Assembly: GCF_000787575.1 (NCBI RefSeq)
Contig: NW_012236531.1
Location: 345,054-370,140 of the forward strand
DNA: 25,087 nucleotides
Direction: 5' to 3'
Origin: Acytostelium subglobosum LB1
Lineage: Eukaryota; Evosea; Eumycetozoa; Acytosteliales; Acytosteliaceae
Part shown: positions 1 to 9,614 of the stretch, in pieces
How positions within the stretch are numbered: the stretch's first letter is position 1
Layout: the number at the start of each line of letters is the position of its first letter
The notes under the pieces: generated by a model
Databases searched by the model: none
What the model saw: the letters and a program-made list of their open reading frames with translations, nothing else
Told to the model about the DNA's origin: nothing
Translations under genes and position numbers: made by a program

Positions 1-1
1 G

Positions 2-48
2 TAGTCTTTGTAGTCTTTGTCGTTGCAGACTAAAGAAGGTAGTCTTTG
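2..48. repeat. Nine-base TAGTCTTTG repeat
   Basis: TAGTCTTTG occurs at 2-10, 11-19 and 40-48, and a partial reverse copy (CAGACTA) lies between them. It runs up to the window edge, so its full extent is unknown. Confidence 0.6.
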
Positions 49-809
49 TATATTAGTGTAGTGAATGAATGAAGTAAGTGTAAGAATGAGTTGACGATGA
101 ATGAATGGATGAAGCAGAAACACATTAACACACACACACTCTATTACATACTCTCACTCTAACTCTATCACTCACTCTCTTCTCTAAATGATGTTAAGTT
201 GATGATGCAATCTAATAAGTTATTAAGGAGCCAGTGTGACTGTTTGACGATTGAATGCCAATTTAATCAATGGTTGGGGGGTAGAAGTGGAAGTGGAACG
301 GGAGAGACGCAATGTGGTTGTGGTGGTTTGGCATGAGACGGTGATCGATCCCAATTTGGGTGCAAACTGATCGATCTGCCACATGGTGGGGGTAATGGCT
401 TGACACAGGCCCCCAATCATACTCCATAACAATGACATTTGTATATATATATAACTCAAAACAATCAAATATCTGACGTTTGACAATCAGATGATCACTC
501 ATTCAATCAACTATTCAATGAACACAATATTCATTATTAGCAACAAACGAATGATTTGATGACATGACGACGATAGAGTTGTGAAGAGAGACAGTTTATA
601 AATAAGTATCTTGTACCAGAGTGAGCGAGTAAGTAGTATGCAGGAGGAGATAGTGATGAATCTGGTCTTGATCAGATCACTGTGATTGTGATGATGTAGG
701 AGGCGACGTGGTCCTGGACAAGTACAAGTGGAGGAGATGGAGATGAGGTGGATGGACGAATGAACGAACGACCGAATGGATCAAGACACACAACAATTGG
801 GGGGTGAGA
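49..809. other. Spacer without a confident gene
   Basis: The stretch holds CA/CT-rich simple sequence at about 120-186, a weak minus-strand reading frame listed separately, and scattered TGATCA motifs (one at 665-675). I see no tRNA arms or convincing conserved protein here. Confidence 0.5.
223..438 (-). CDS. Possible small protein, unrecognised
   Basis: A minus-strand frame of 71 codons runs from an ATG at 438 to tandem stop codons TAA TAA ending near 220. The N-terminus is mildly hydrophobic (MSLLWSMIGGLCQA), and the rest is rich in Thr and Ser. A TATATATATA run sits only a few bases upstream of the ATG, too close for a normal promoter, so the true start may lie elsewhere or the frame may be chance. 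I recognise no family. It could also be the last exon of an unseen gene. Confidence 0.15.
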   Translation of the reverse strand: MSLLWSMIGGLCQAITPTMWQIDQFAPKLGSITVSCQTTTTTLRLSRSTSTSTPQPLIKLAFNRQTVTLAP

Positions 810-1143
810 CTACCACCATGATGGGCGTTGACCCTGTTGTTGCTGCTGGTGCTGTTGTTGTTGGAACTGTTGTTGACGTTGTTGTTGCTGTGGAACCTGG
901 CCCAAGTTACCCAAGTTACCACTGACCGACCTGTTGTTGGCCTGTTGAGCACTGGAGGCAGCGGACTTGTTGGCCATCATCTTGGTTAACTGGTCTGTAG
1001 ATGTAGGTAGTAGAAGGAGAAGTAGAAGTAGAAGTAAAAGAAGAAGAAGAAAAGAAGAAGATGTTAGTATGATTGAGTACAGTGTGAGTAAGTATGTGAG
1101 GATGGTTGAAATGAATCCATGATAACATACCAAAGAGAGTCAT
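810..1143 (-). CDS. Small Gln-rich protein with MTLF start, HssA-like N-terminus
   Basis: Two exons: 1143-1131 encodes MTLF plus one base, and 994-810 encodes the rest. Splicing out 1130-995 (GTATGT donor, TACTAAC branch motif near 1062, pyrimidine tract, CTACAG acceptor) gives 65 residues starting MTLFDQLTKMMANKSAAS. The second half is Gln-rich and ends RPSWW. The short MTLF-type start recalls the small HssA/2C/7E proteins of dictyostelids, but the Gly/Ser-rich body of that family is absent, so membership is only suggested. An upstream in-frame ATG at 1224 is only about 11 bases from the TATA box at 1235-1242, so the start at 1143 is preferred. Function unknown. Confidence 0.6.
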
Positions 1144-1234
1144 TGTAAAAGAGTAGAATAATGGAAGTATAAAGTATTGATCTTTGTTGCTTGTTGTTGT
1201 TTGAATGATGATGTCCTTGGCCAATGATCAATGG

Positions 1235-1242
1235 TATTTATA
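1235..1242 (-). promoter_or_regulatory. TATA box of the MTLF gene
   Basis: The minus strand reads TATAAATA about 92 bases upstream of the ATG at 1143. It matches the TATA element of many dictyostelid genes and supports initiation around 1205-1215. Confidence 0.5.
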
Positions 1243-1567
1243 CGTTGTGATTGGGATACCATCCCTCCATCAATCCATCAATCAATCAATCTATCCATTA
1301 TCAATCTCAATCCTAAACATTGAAACTGGATAACTAATATAGTATTGAATACTATAACTGGATGGAATATTTGATAGTATGCACATAATCAGTGATCAAT
1401 GCCAAGTTGATCACACCTCATGTGTTGATGGTGATGGTGGTGATGGACCACCATTGATGAGAATGTTGACAATGTATTGAGACTTGGTGGGTTGGTTTGT
1501 GTGTTGTGGTAACAACAACAACAATGTGTAGAGTGGTAGTAATCAATCAGTCTTGTTATAACAAATA

Positions 1568-1598
<31 letters not shown>

Positions 1599-1696
1599 CT
1601 AGATATTAGTATAGTATAGTATGTATATAAGGTATTGGTTACCTAATATGTAGTTAAGGAACTAACACTGTTTTGATAGTTGAGTAGAGTTGAGAG
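1243..1696. other. Divergent intergenic region with small dyads
   Basis: This region separates two divergently transcribed genes and probably carries both promoters. It contains a perfect 8-base inverted repeat GTGATCAA/TTGATCAC (1392-1414), an 8-base hairpin ATGGTGGT/ACCACCAT (1434-1454), the palindrome TTGTTATAACAA (1553-1564) and a TTA trinucleotide run near 1568-1592. No gene is seen. Confidence 0.5.
1624..1630 (+). promoter_or_regulatory. TATA box of the F-box/WD40 gene
   Basis: TATATAA lies 67 bases upstream of the ATG at 1697, a spacing compatible with a short leader. Confidence 0.45.
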
Positions 1697-1890
1697 ATGC
1701 TTGACTTACTACCTTATGAGATATTGGGAAACATCTTGTCATTCTGTGCACTTCCAACTCTTAACTCTGTATTCAAAGTATGTTGGAACTTCAACATCCT
1801 ATCAAGAGATCAATCAATATGGAGGAGACTATGTCTTCGGTACTACACTCTATACATGACCACTGGCAATGCATCAATCATTCATCATCC

Positions 1891-1924
<34 letters not shown>

Positions 1925-3367
1925 AATAATGAACATATAGACAATATATTATTACAACTATATAGAAATATAGTTGTGGTACAAGAAGAGAATGATGAGA
2001 TGAATGATAATGATGTTGTTGATAGTGAGTGTACTATTACATCAATCGATTGGAGAAGATTATATCATGGTATTGATATACTTTCATTCACTGGTGGATA
2101 CAAGGTTTGTTCACTTAATGGTCATAGTTCATCAATAACTGTCGTTGATATGGGATTCCAATCAATGAAGGAAAGATCATCTTCAAATATACCTTCACTT
2201 CTACTAAGTGGCTCAAAGGATACAACTGTTAAACTATGGAATCTAAGACATGGAAATGTACAAGCCAACGATATCTTGCTCACATACACCGAGCATACTG
2301 GACCGATAACTGCATGCAAGTTGATCAACCTACCTTTATCCTCAACGCCCAGCATTGTTGCCTCTGCTTGTGAGAATGGAAGGATATGTATCTGGAGCGC
2401 GTCGACTGGCGAGACACTATGGTCGACATTTGTTGGAACTCCAGTCAAGTCCATCGATGCCAATGAGCACATGATCATTGCGAGTGATCAAAGCAATGGT
2501 CTGCACTTCTGGCGAATCACCTTGGATGCCACCGATCAACTACACTTCACATTGATACCCAACTCATTCAAACGAATGCCCTTCCCCAACACTGCAATCC
2601 TTTCACTGCATCTGATCGAAACGATTCCAATCGATGAAGAAGAAGTGCATTGCCAATCATACAATGTTAGGAAGGACCCCGAACGAAGCATGTCCAAGCA
2701 CAGACGTTTAAAAGATCCGGTACCCGTGAGAGTGGAGTTGGAGGACACCCTGGTCGGGGACACAAGAGAGGACATCACTTATCGAGAGCAGTCAGCCTGT
2801 GACCTAGAGATCAGAGTTCGTCTAATGATGAGATCAAAGTCCAGTGTAACAGAGTGCGAGAATGTACTGATACAAGACCTTTGCCTGGTCAGTGAGGCCA
2901 CCGGTCGGGCGCTCTGTGGTGAGGGCTCACCACTGCAGTGGTACAACTGCGAGGACAAAGGAGAGACGTTGTCAGTGGCCACAACTCTATCGGATGACCG
3001 CTGCGACCCCGTTCAAGCATTGGTAGTGGCCAGCAGTAACAACACTGCCAAGTTGTTTGATAAGCCGTCGATTGGACTTGGCTGGCAGCAACGATCAAAC
3101 ATATCAACACTGCATGGACACTGTGGACGTGTTACCAGCGTTCATTGTGACCTCCAGAAGATTATAACAACGTCGTCCGACACCACCATTAAGATATGGT
3201 CGCGATCCACCTGTCAACTAGAGCGAACCCTGACCGAGCACAAAGATGCCGTGCTGTCCAGCCGACTGCTTGGGCCGCTGCTGGCCACGGGCTCCAACGA
3301 TTCTACCATTCACCTGTATAACTTTAACTATTTCTCCGACGACCTCAAGGTCAACGACTCCGAATGA
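1697..3367 (+). CDS. F-box and WD40 repeat protein (putative SCF substrate receptor)
   Basis: A single-exon gene of 556 residues. Residues 1-45 form an F-box (LPYEILGNILSFCALPTL, then the conserved QSIWRRLC end), which in this family binds Skp1 in an SCF ubiquitin ligase. An Asn run (about 66-78) follows. WD40 repeats appear at about 137-185 (LNGHSSSITVVDM, SGSKDTTVKLWNL), 197-243 (CENGRICIWS), 252-275 (QSNGLHFWRI), 470-502 (LHGHCGRVTSVHC, SSDTTIKIWS) and 505-541 (GSNDSTIHLYNF). Residues 276-440 contain no clear repeat, so the propeller may carry a large insertion. WD40 domains normally select the substrate; the substrate is unknown. Codons are AT-rich in the first third and G+C-rich later, which is unusual within one gene. 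Confidence 0.88.
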
Positions 3368-3407
3368 TTGATCTGCTTACGAAGCTAGAGATAGAAAGGA
3401 TGTCTGT

Positions 3408-3653
3408 TCAATGAAGCAATGATCTGACAATGCACCAAATAGGATGGATGACCTTTGCAGTCCTGTCACCACACACACCAATAAGTGATCTTTGCTCGGT
3501 TTCTCGGTTATCATAAGGACCACCCGAGTTGCCCCACACATCAAAGGGGGCCTGCCTTTTGAAATGAGTGTGGACCCGAAGCCTGTTTGGCCCACCACTT
3601 GATTGAAAACCAGGGCTTTGGCCCACACTCAACAATCTAATGAAAACTGTCAC
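3408..3653 (-). other. Possible decayed jacalin-like lectin fragment
   Basis: A minus-strand frame of 81 codons (opened by a non-ATG codon) includes GNSGGPYDNRE and SLIGVCGDRTAKVIHPIW. This loosely recalls the Gly-Gly plus aspartate and following beta strands at the start of jacalin-like beta-prism lectins. A serine-protease-like GNSGGP reading, or chance, is equally possible. There is no good start codon or promoter. Confidence 0.12.
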
Positions 3654-4067
3654 TTGATGACGATGGATGATGATAGTTAGTGATCTTGTGAGCCTGTCGT
3701 CAAGGTTGCGATACAGTGTTGTATGGTTGTTGGTGTGTGTTTGTGTATCATTACTTCCCTCACTGGTCCATTGATCAACCCCTACTTTGGCAATGGGCCT
3801 CCATCACTGAATGATTATTGTTGCAAGATTTATCTTTGTTCAATCATTCATTCATTCATTCATTTATACATACACTCATTCATTCATTCATACATCAATT
3901 GGGCCAAAGGACATTGGGCCATCATTAAATGCTTACCAGCTAGATATTGCAAGATACATCATTCAATCAATCAACATTGATCCAAGGCCAAAGCAATATC
4001 CAATCACAATCATTCAATCATTCATTCATTCAATCAATCATTCAAACAGATACATTGTACATATCCT

Positions 4068-4069
<2 letters not shown>

Positions 4070-4098
<29 letters not shown>

Positions 4099-4099
4099 C
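4070..4099 (+). repeat. CAA trinucleotide repeat in leader
   Basis: About ten CAA units end 30 bases before the GRAM-VASt start codon, probably in the 5' untranslated region. Such runs are common in dictyostelid genomes. Confidence 0.8.
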
Positions 4100-4129
4100 T
4101 AAGCTTTGTACAGTATTACTACTACAACA

Positions 4130-6931
4130 ATGAGCAACAACACTCCATTCACTTCATCCAGCCCAGTATATATCAATGGCGACAATGTTAGTAGTGATGT
4201 AGTTGTTACCATGCCATCACCTTCACCAGGCTCAACATCATCCTCAGCATCATCAGTCACTCATTCACCAAGTCTAAACACAAAGAACAAAGAGAAAGAG
4301 AAAGACAAAGACAAAGACAAGGAGAAGGAGAAGGAGAAGGATAAAGACGCCAAGGACAAAGACAAGGAGAAGGATAAGGGATCAATCAATCAATCTGGAA
4401 GTGTTATAAAGTCATCACAAGGTGTACAAAGAAGTAGGAGTAGCAGTGGAGATAGTCATAAGATAACAGAGTCATCGGATAAGCTTAAGAAGTCACACTT
4501 CCATCCTATACAGTTGATCTCTGGTATCATAAGGTCATCGAATGGTGGCGATCACGAGACACCAATCGTCACCAAGACACTGGCCACACGAATGAAGAGT
4601 GAGCCTCACATCAAGCGATTCAAGCTACCCTCAACAGAGACTCTAATCAATGGTAAGTAGCAGGACTCTACTTGGACTTGGTCTTGGTCTTGGGCTAACT
4701 CACTCCTTCACTCAATCAATCCTAGACTTCTCTGCGGCGTTGTCCAAACAGATTTTGCTGCATGGTAGATTGTATCTGTTCACTAACTACTTGTGCTTCG
4801 AGTCCAACATCTTTGGCATCAAGTCGACAGAGATCATCGCGCTCAAAGACATAACATCAATCCAGAAGAAGAAGTTCCCAATAGGCGTCAGTATCCTCTT
4901 GCAGAACGGTAACAAGGTATGTGAATATGAAAGAATGAGTGAGTGAATGAGCCCTAGCCCAAGACTGCCTGACTAACGACATCCTCGAACACAGCACATC
5001 TTCGCCTCATTCATATCGAGGGATAAGGCATTCCAGGAGATACTTACTGTGTTGCGTGAAGCAACTGGACAGTCACATGAGGACGTCTCATCACATGGTG
5101 ATGATGATAGTAGCAGTAGTAATGTGTTTGACTTTGTCGATGAGTCAGACATGCAACAGAAGCTTGCGAATGGAGTGGGAGGTGGACTGGTCAACGAGAC
5201 AAACTTTACCAACGAACAGGAAGACAGCGGAGCAATCAATCAACAACAACAACAACATCAGCCAAAGTGTCCAGATGTTGCAGTCGTTGAGGTCATGGCC
5301 TCAACAACTCCACCACAACAACATAATAATATACATGATAAGCAAGAGATATTGCCGCCAAGTACAAGTACAAGTACACCACTGCATCCAGATGTCGTGG
5401 TTGCACCATCGCCAGCAACAGTGGTCGTATTGCCAGTGCCAGTGGTAGTGAAGGAGACCAACCCATTCGATGAGCTCTATGGCAACACTGAGCAATACCT
5501 ATCCACTGCCGAGCAGACATCCATGTTGGAGAGTAATGGTAAGTTGCATTTCTCCCATCCATCCATCTATCCATGGACATGACTAACTCCCATCACTCGT
5601 TATCCAGTATCCGAGTTCAATGAACTTCTCTCGGACAGCTTCAACATTAGTGTTGTCAACTTCTTCAAGGCATTCTACTCTGATCAATGTAACTTTGCTC
5701 AACTATATCATCAGAAGCGAGGAGACACAAGTATGTATCATGGTCCGCTCACTCATTCAATCATGAGCTCATCCACTAAGCCTTCATTCCAATCAATCAT
5801 CCTAGGCATTGTCGTAAAGAACTGGAGTCAACGCGAACGGTTTGGAACTGTTCGAGAGTTGGAGTATATAGCACCGGTAAACTCGCCAATCGGTCCAGAC
5901 AAGACAAGGATACAAGAGACACAAAGATATCATCTCACCAGGTATGTATGATTGGTTGATTGGATGATTGACTGAGTGATACTAACAGGTCCACCACCCA
6001 ACTTAGTAACAAGCTACTAGTAGAGACGGACACTATTATGATGGACATACCATATGGAGATCACTTTAGGATTGAGGCCAAGTGGGATGTCACTCAGACA
6101 TCAGAGTCAACGTGTAACTTGAAGATAAGCCTGTGCGTGAGATTCATCAAGAAGACATGGTTCAAGAGCAAGATCGACTCGACGACGTCCAAAGAGTCAA
6201 AGGCATCCTTTGTCCAATGGATACAGATTGCAAAGCAGGAGATCCTCAAGACAATGTCCATGAAGACCGCCGCTGCACCTGCACAGACGATCGTCGCGCC
6301 CCTGACCAAGCCGTCGACGTCCTCGTCGTCCCTGTCCACACTAAGCATGTCAAGCCGCACCAATGACACCAGCAACAACACAAACATACCAGTACCATCG
6401 AGCTTGGGCGTAGAATCGCCCAAGCCCAATGTTACCAATGCCACAGCACGTCGACATCTCCGTTCGTCCTCAGTCGCAGTCAACAACTCGAATGCCTCAC
6501 TCAATCAATATATCAACAACAACAATCCAGCCTCACCTGCCAATACCAATGCCAACAGTCCATCAACATCATCAAACGAACTTACATCGACTACACCTCC
6601 AAGAACACCAAGACAAACCGAACGCCACAACACCCACAATACATCCACATCCAACCTAGCAACCTCATTATCCTCATCCAAAGTCAACAACAACAACGAC
6701 TCTACAACATTATCAACATCAACAACAACATCAACAACATCAACAACAACAGCAACATTCAAACTTGAGATATACTCAAAGTATGGACGTGTTAAGCTGT
6801 CTGGTATACCATTACTATCATTCATACTTCTTGCCATTGGGCTGTATCTCTACCTCTTGCTAAACATTGTTGGTCTAAACTCACGTATTGAGACCATCAA
6901 CATGTTACTATCCAATGCATTAATAAAATGA
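4130..6931 (+). CDS. GRAM and VASt domain membrane protein (GRAMD1/Lam-type sterol transfer protein)
   Basis: Six exons (4130-4652, 4726-4916, 4995-5538, 5608-5730, 5806-5941, 6007-6931) join to 813 residues. A Ser-rich head is followed by a Lys/Asp/Glu alternating run (52-84), a GRAM domain (about 172-262; HGRLYLFTNYLCFESNIFG), a Gln/Ser/Val-rich linker, a VASt domain (about 425-590; FFKAFYSD, PYGDHFRIEAKW), an Asn/Ser/Thr-rich linker and one transmembrane segment (about 773-793) near the C-terminus. GRAM-VASt proteins sit in the ER at membrane contact sites, bind plasma-membrane lipid through GRAM and carry sterol in VASt; that role is inferred here. The last intron has two possible acceptors (5988 or 6006). 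I chose 6006 because its CTAAC branch motif is correctly spaced, as in the other introns. The upstream in-frame codon at 4106 is TTG, so ATG 4130 is the start. Confidence 0.85.
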
Positions 6932-7386
6932 TAATATACATATATATATTTAATATATGTATAAGTATATGTATTACCTTGAGATACTTCCACTGCATTG
7001 TCACCCGTCCAGCCACGTCTGCTGCCTTTCCATGTCCTCGACCACACCAAAGTGGTGTCGAATCAAGTCAAACACATGATTTTGACCTTTCATTTGTTTC
7101 AGATCAACTCACTTTAATGACTCATCTCAATGACTCATTCATTCATTCATTGTTAGTATTATTATAACATATATAGATAATATATCTGTTCAATTCAAAT
7201 TGAACTTGTTGTTGTTGTACATTAGATCTATCCATCTCTACCTACCACCACATCCACATCCACTTCCACTTCCACTTCCACCTCTTCCTCAAGCATAAGC
7301 ACAAAGGACAAGGAGTTAGCATTCAATAATCAACCAAACAGATAAATAATAATATATATAGTATTTAGAAGTAGTAGTAACAAGAT
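6932..7386. other. Spacer with terminator-side hairpin and Y-rich tract
   Basis: It contains an 8-base inverted repeat GTTCAATT/AATTGAAC with a 2-base gap (7188-7205), a CCACTT/CCACATC-rich tract (about 7247-7285) and TATATATAG near 7352-7360, which may serve the next gene. No gene is seen. Confidence 0.45.
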
Positions 7387-8614
7387 ATGTTGACAACACT
7401 TATCGATGGACTGTTAAGTATACAGATATTATATGTACCATTGCTCTATTACATTGTTATTGCCCTGTTGATACTAGTATGTCACTCACCATTCATTCAC
7501 TCATTCATTCATGATACTAACTAACTCATTCACTTGGATTGGATATTGAATAGGCAGCATGGGCAGTATATTTGTTGTTTATAGAAGAGGAGGGTCCACT
7601 CTGGCTACCTGGAGAGTGTGTATATGTGAACCCAGTCGACTCCACCGAGCACTCATTCCCATCGATCACTGATTCCAAAGCTTCACTATATCTATCACTC
7701 ATCGTGCCAGCCTACAATGAACAGGATAGGTTGCCAAAGGTAAATCATTCACTCATTCATCCATTCATTCGTTCATTAACAGACACTAACTCAATCACAT
7801 GATGAACTTAGATGTTGGATGAGACATTGACATACTTGCGTAACAAGTCCAGGAAGGACTTGAAGTTCTCATATGAGATCATCATTGTGGACGATGGTAG
7901 CAAGGACAAGACTGCACAGATTGTTCAGACCTATGTCCAGAAGGAGTCAGTCGACAAGATCAGATTGCTCAAGCTCAAGAAGAACAGAGGCAAGGGTGGT
8001 GCAATCAAGAGAGTATGCATTCATTCATTCATCCATCAATCAATCAATCATATTCTAACTCAACATCAATCAATCAATCAATCTATTTATAGGGTATACT
8101 ATGCGCAAGAGGAAAGTACTGCCTGATGGTGGACGCGGATGGAGCAACAGACATTGCAGACTTTGATAGGATTGAGGATATGATGCTGATGGTCGAGGAT
8201 AAGGGACAGGGAATCGTTTGTGGTTCACGATCACATTTGGTCGAGAGCGAAGTCGTGGCCAAGCGATCGGCCCTCAGGAACTTCTTGATGTACGGCTTCC
8301 ACCTGTTTGTCCAGACACTCTGCGTCAAGGGCATCAAGGACACGCAGTGCGGATTCAAGTTGTTCTCGCGAGCCACTGTCCGCGACGTGTTTATCAACCT
8401 GCACATTGAGCGCTGGGCCTTTGACGTGGAGCTGCTATTCATTGCTCAGCAGCTCAACATCCCCATCGCCGAGGTGGCTGTCAACTGGACCGAGATCGAT
8501 GGTTCCAAGCTGGATCCATTCTCCAGCTCCATCCAAATGGCCAAGGACATCCTTCGCATTAGACTGAGATACCTATTCAGGATATGGTCATTGAAGAAGG
8601 TCAAGACAACTTAA
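7387..8614 (+). CDS. alg5: Dolichyl-phosphate beta-glucosyltransferase (ALG5 family)
   Basis: Four exons (7387-7476, 7554-7739, 7812-8012, 8093-8614), all joined in phase 0, give 332 residues, the usual length for ALG5. The enzyme transfers glucose from UDP-glucose to dolichyl phosphate on the ER membrane, supplying the glucose donor for N-glycan precursor assembly. Visible features are an N-terminal membrane anchor (about 13-42), LSLIVPAYNEQDRLP (about 77-91), VDDGSKDKT (118-126), RGKGGAIKRG, the metal-binding VDADGATD (172-179) and GSRSH, then CGFKLFSR and RWAFDVELLF. These are the family 2 glycosyltransferase motifs in the ALG5 order. The related dolichol-phosphate mannose synthase lacks this N-terminal anchor arrangement, so ALG5 is favoured. 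Confidence 0.92.
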
Positions 8615-9015
8615 AGTTCGCGAACATCCTCTTCATCATCATCATCAGCAACAACAAACGAACACGACACGACACACATAAACAATCAAGTAGGAGTGGT
8701 GTATACCTTACCTCCAGATGGGATTCCATCATCAATCAATCACACAGGAATACGTCTGTACATGTACATGTTGGCACCTTTCATTCATTCATTTAATCAA
8801 TCAATCAATCATTGTATAACTATGACATGGGGTTATAGAGTATAAGTTCCTACTCCTCGCTCACTCACTCAAACATGTACATTCCGTCGTATGTCAGGTA
8901 AGACCAAGAACAATGACACCCTAAGTTGGTTACAAACCGTGTCCTTTCGTTTGTTGTGACTCGGTTTTGATTGAATCTCACCTGACAGAAAAAGTGATCA
9001 GATTTGAAAAGCTAT

Positions 9016-9035
9016 CACTTCCCAAAAAGGAAGTG
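9016..9035. promoter_or_regulatory. Dyad upstream of the BP74-like gene
   Basis: CACTTCC and GGAAGTG flank CAAAAA, about 45 bases upstream of the TATA box. It could be a protein-binding dyad; this is inference from position and symmetry only. Confidence 0.3.
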
Positions 9036-9078
9036 TGGTCAAAGGCCCAAGTATCCATTTCCGCTACGACCTCAAAGG

Positions 9079-9086
9079 TATAAATA
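9079..9086 (+). promoter_or_regulatory. TATA box of the BP74-like gene
   Basis: TATAAATA lies 85 bases before the ATG at 9164, followed by a CT/CA-rich leader. Confidence 0.6.
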
Positions 9087-9163
9087 ATCAAACTGGATAC
9101 ATTGTCAATACCATCCAATTATCTCTCTCTCCCCTCATACATACAAACAAACAAATACATACA

Positions 9164-9556
9164 ATGAAGTCATTCCAAATTATTGCCGCCTTGATGCTGG
9201 TCACCGTGACCTTGGCCTACGCCAGAAACGCCTACTTTGTCTTCTCTGATAACACTGACGAGTTCACCATCAAGCTTACCAACCCAGCTTTGATCCAACA
9301 TGCCCGTGACCTGATTGCCAACAGAACCCAGGACGGACGTGGAATCATGGGCAAAATCATCCCCCGTGACACCTGGTACAACTGGGAGTGGTCATTCTAC
9401 CTCGACCCATCCACCATCTCCTTCTTTGACATGGCTACCGAGGTCTGCGACGCCTCCATCTCCTACGTCGAGGAGCACCTTAACGAAGTTGGTGGCGCTC
9501 TCCTTCCAGGTCGCACCTGGTGCCCATGGGCTTCCCACCTTGTGCGTGAGATCTAA
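9164..9556 (+). CDS. Small secreted BP74-like protein
   Basis: A single exon encodes 130 residues. Residues 1-20 form a signal peptide (MKSFQ, a hydrophobic core, then an AYA cleavage site), so the product is probably secreted or vesicular. The mature part begins RNAYFVFSD and contains FTIKLTNPALIQHARDLI, MGKIIPRDTWYNWEWSFYLD, ISFFDMATEVCDASISYVEE and LLPGRTWCPWASHLVREI. I recognise this as the BP74 N-terminal-type domain known from a Dictyostelium protein and from many bacterial secreted proteins annotated BP74-related. It is the whole mature chain here. Its molecular function is not established to my knowledge. Codons are the preferred G+C-rich set, suggesting high expression. The upstream in-frame GTG at 9035 lies before the TATA box and is not used. 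Confidence 0.85.
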   Translation: MKSFQIIAALMLVTVTLAYARNAYFVFSDNTDEFTIKLTNPALIQHARDLIANRTQDGRGIMGKIIPRDTWYNWEWSFYLDPSTISFFDMATEVCDASISYVEEHLNEVGGALLPGRTWCPWASHLVREI

Positions 9557-9582
9557 AGATCCTCACTCATCATATCTGAATC

Positions 9583-9588
9583 AATAAA
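9583..9588 (+). terminator. AATAAA polyadenylation signal
   Basis: AATAAA lies 27 bases after the BP74-like stop codon and is followed by AT-rich sequence. Confidence 0.55.
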
Positions 9589-9614
9589 TATATATATATA
9601 TTTATTAATCTTTA

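Larger units (their letters stand above)
3368..4129. other. Spacer and promoter region with TGGGCC motifs and ATTC repeats
   Basis: No confident gene. Five copies of TGGGCC (either strand) lie at 3589-3594, 3620-3625, 3794-3799, 3900-3905 and 3915-3920. ATTCATTC tracts fill about 3840-3892 and 4010-4042, and a CAA run ends just before the GRAM-VASt gene. A weak minus-strand lectin-like fragment is listed separately. Confidence 0.5.
8615..9163. other. Spacer and promoter of the BP74-like gene
   Basis: It holds AATC/ATTC repeats near 8785-8812, a direct run toward GTGATCAG at 8994-9001, and a 7-base perfect hairpin CACTTCC/GGAAGTG (9016-9035) whose left part also pairs with AAGTGAT at 8992-8998. 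No gene is seen. Confidence 0.5.

Noticed and set aside
1017-1056. AGAAG-rich tract as a possible coding repeat
   Set aside because: On the minus strand it is the pyrimidine tract of the MTLF-gene intron, just before the CTACAG acceptor.
3821-4042. CRISPR-like array of short repeats
   Set aside because: The repeats are simple ATTC/AATC tetranucleotides without unique spacers, in a eukaryotic genome.
6094-6504. 136-codon minus-strand frame inside the GRAM-VASt gene
   Set aside because: It lies antisense to a well-supported exon with clear VASt homology.
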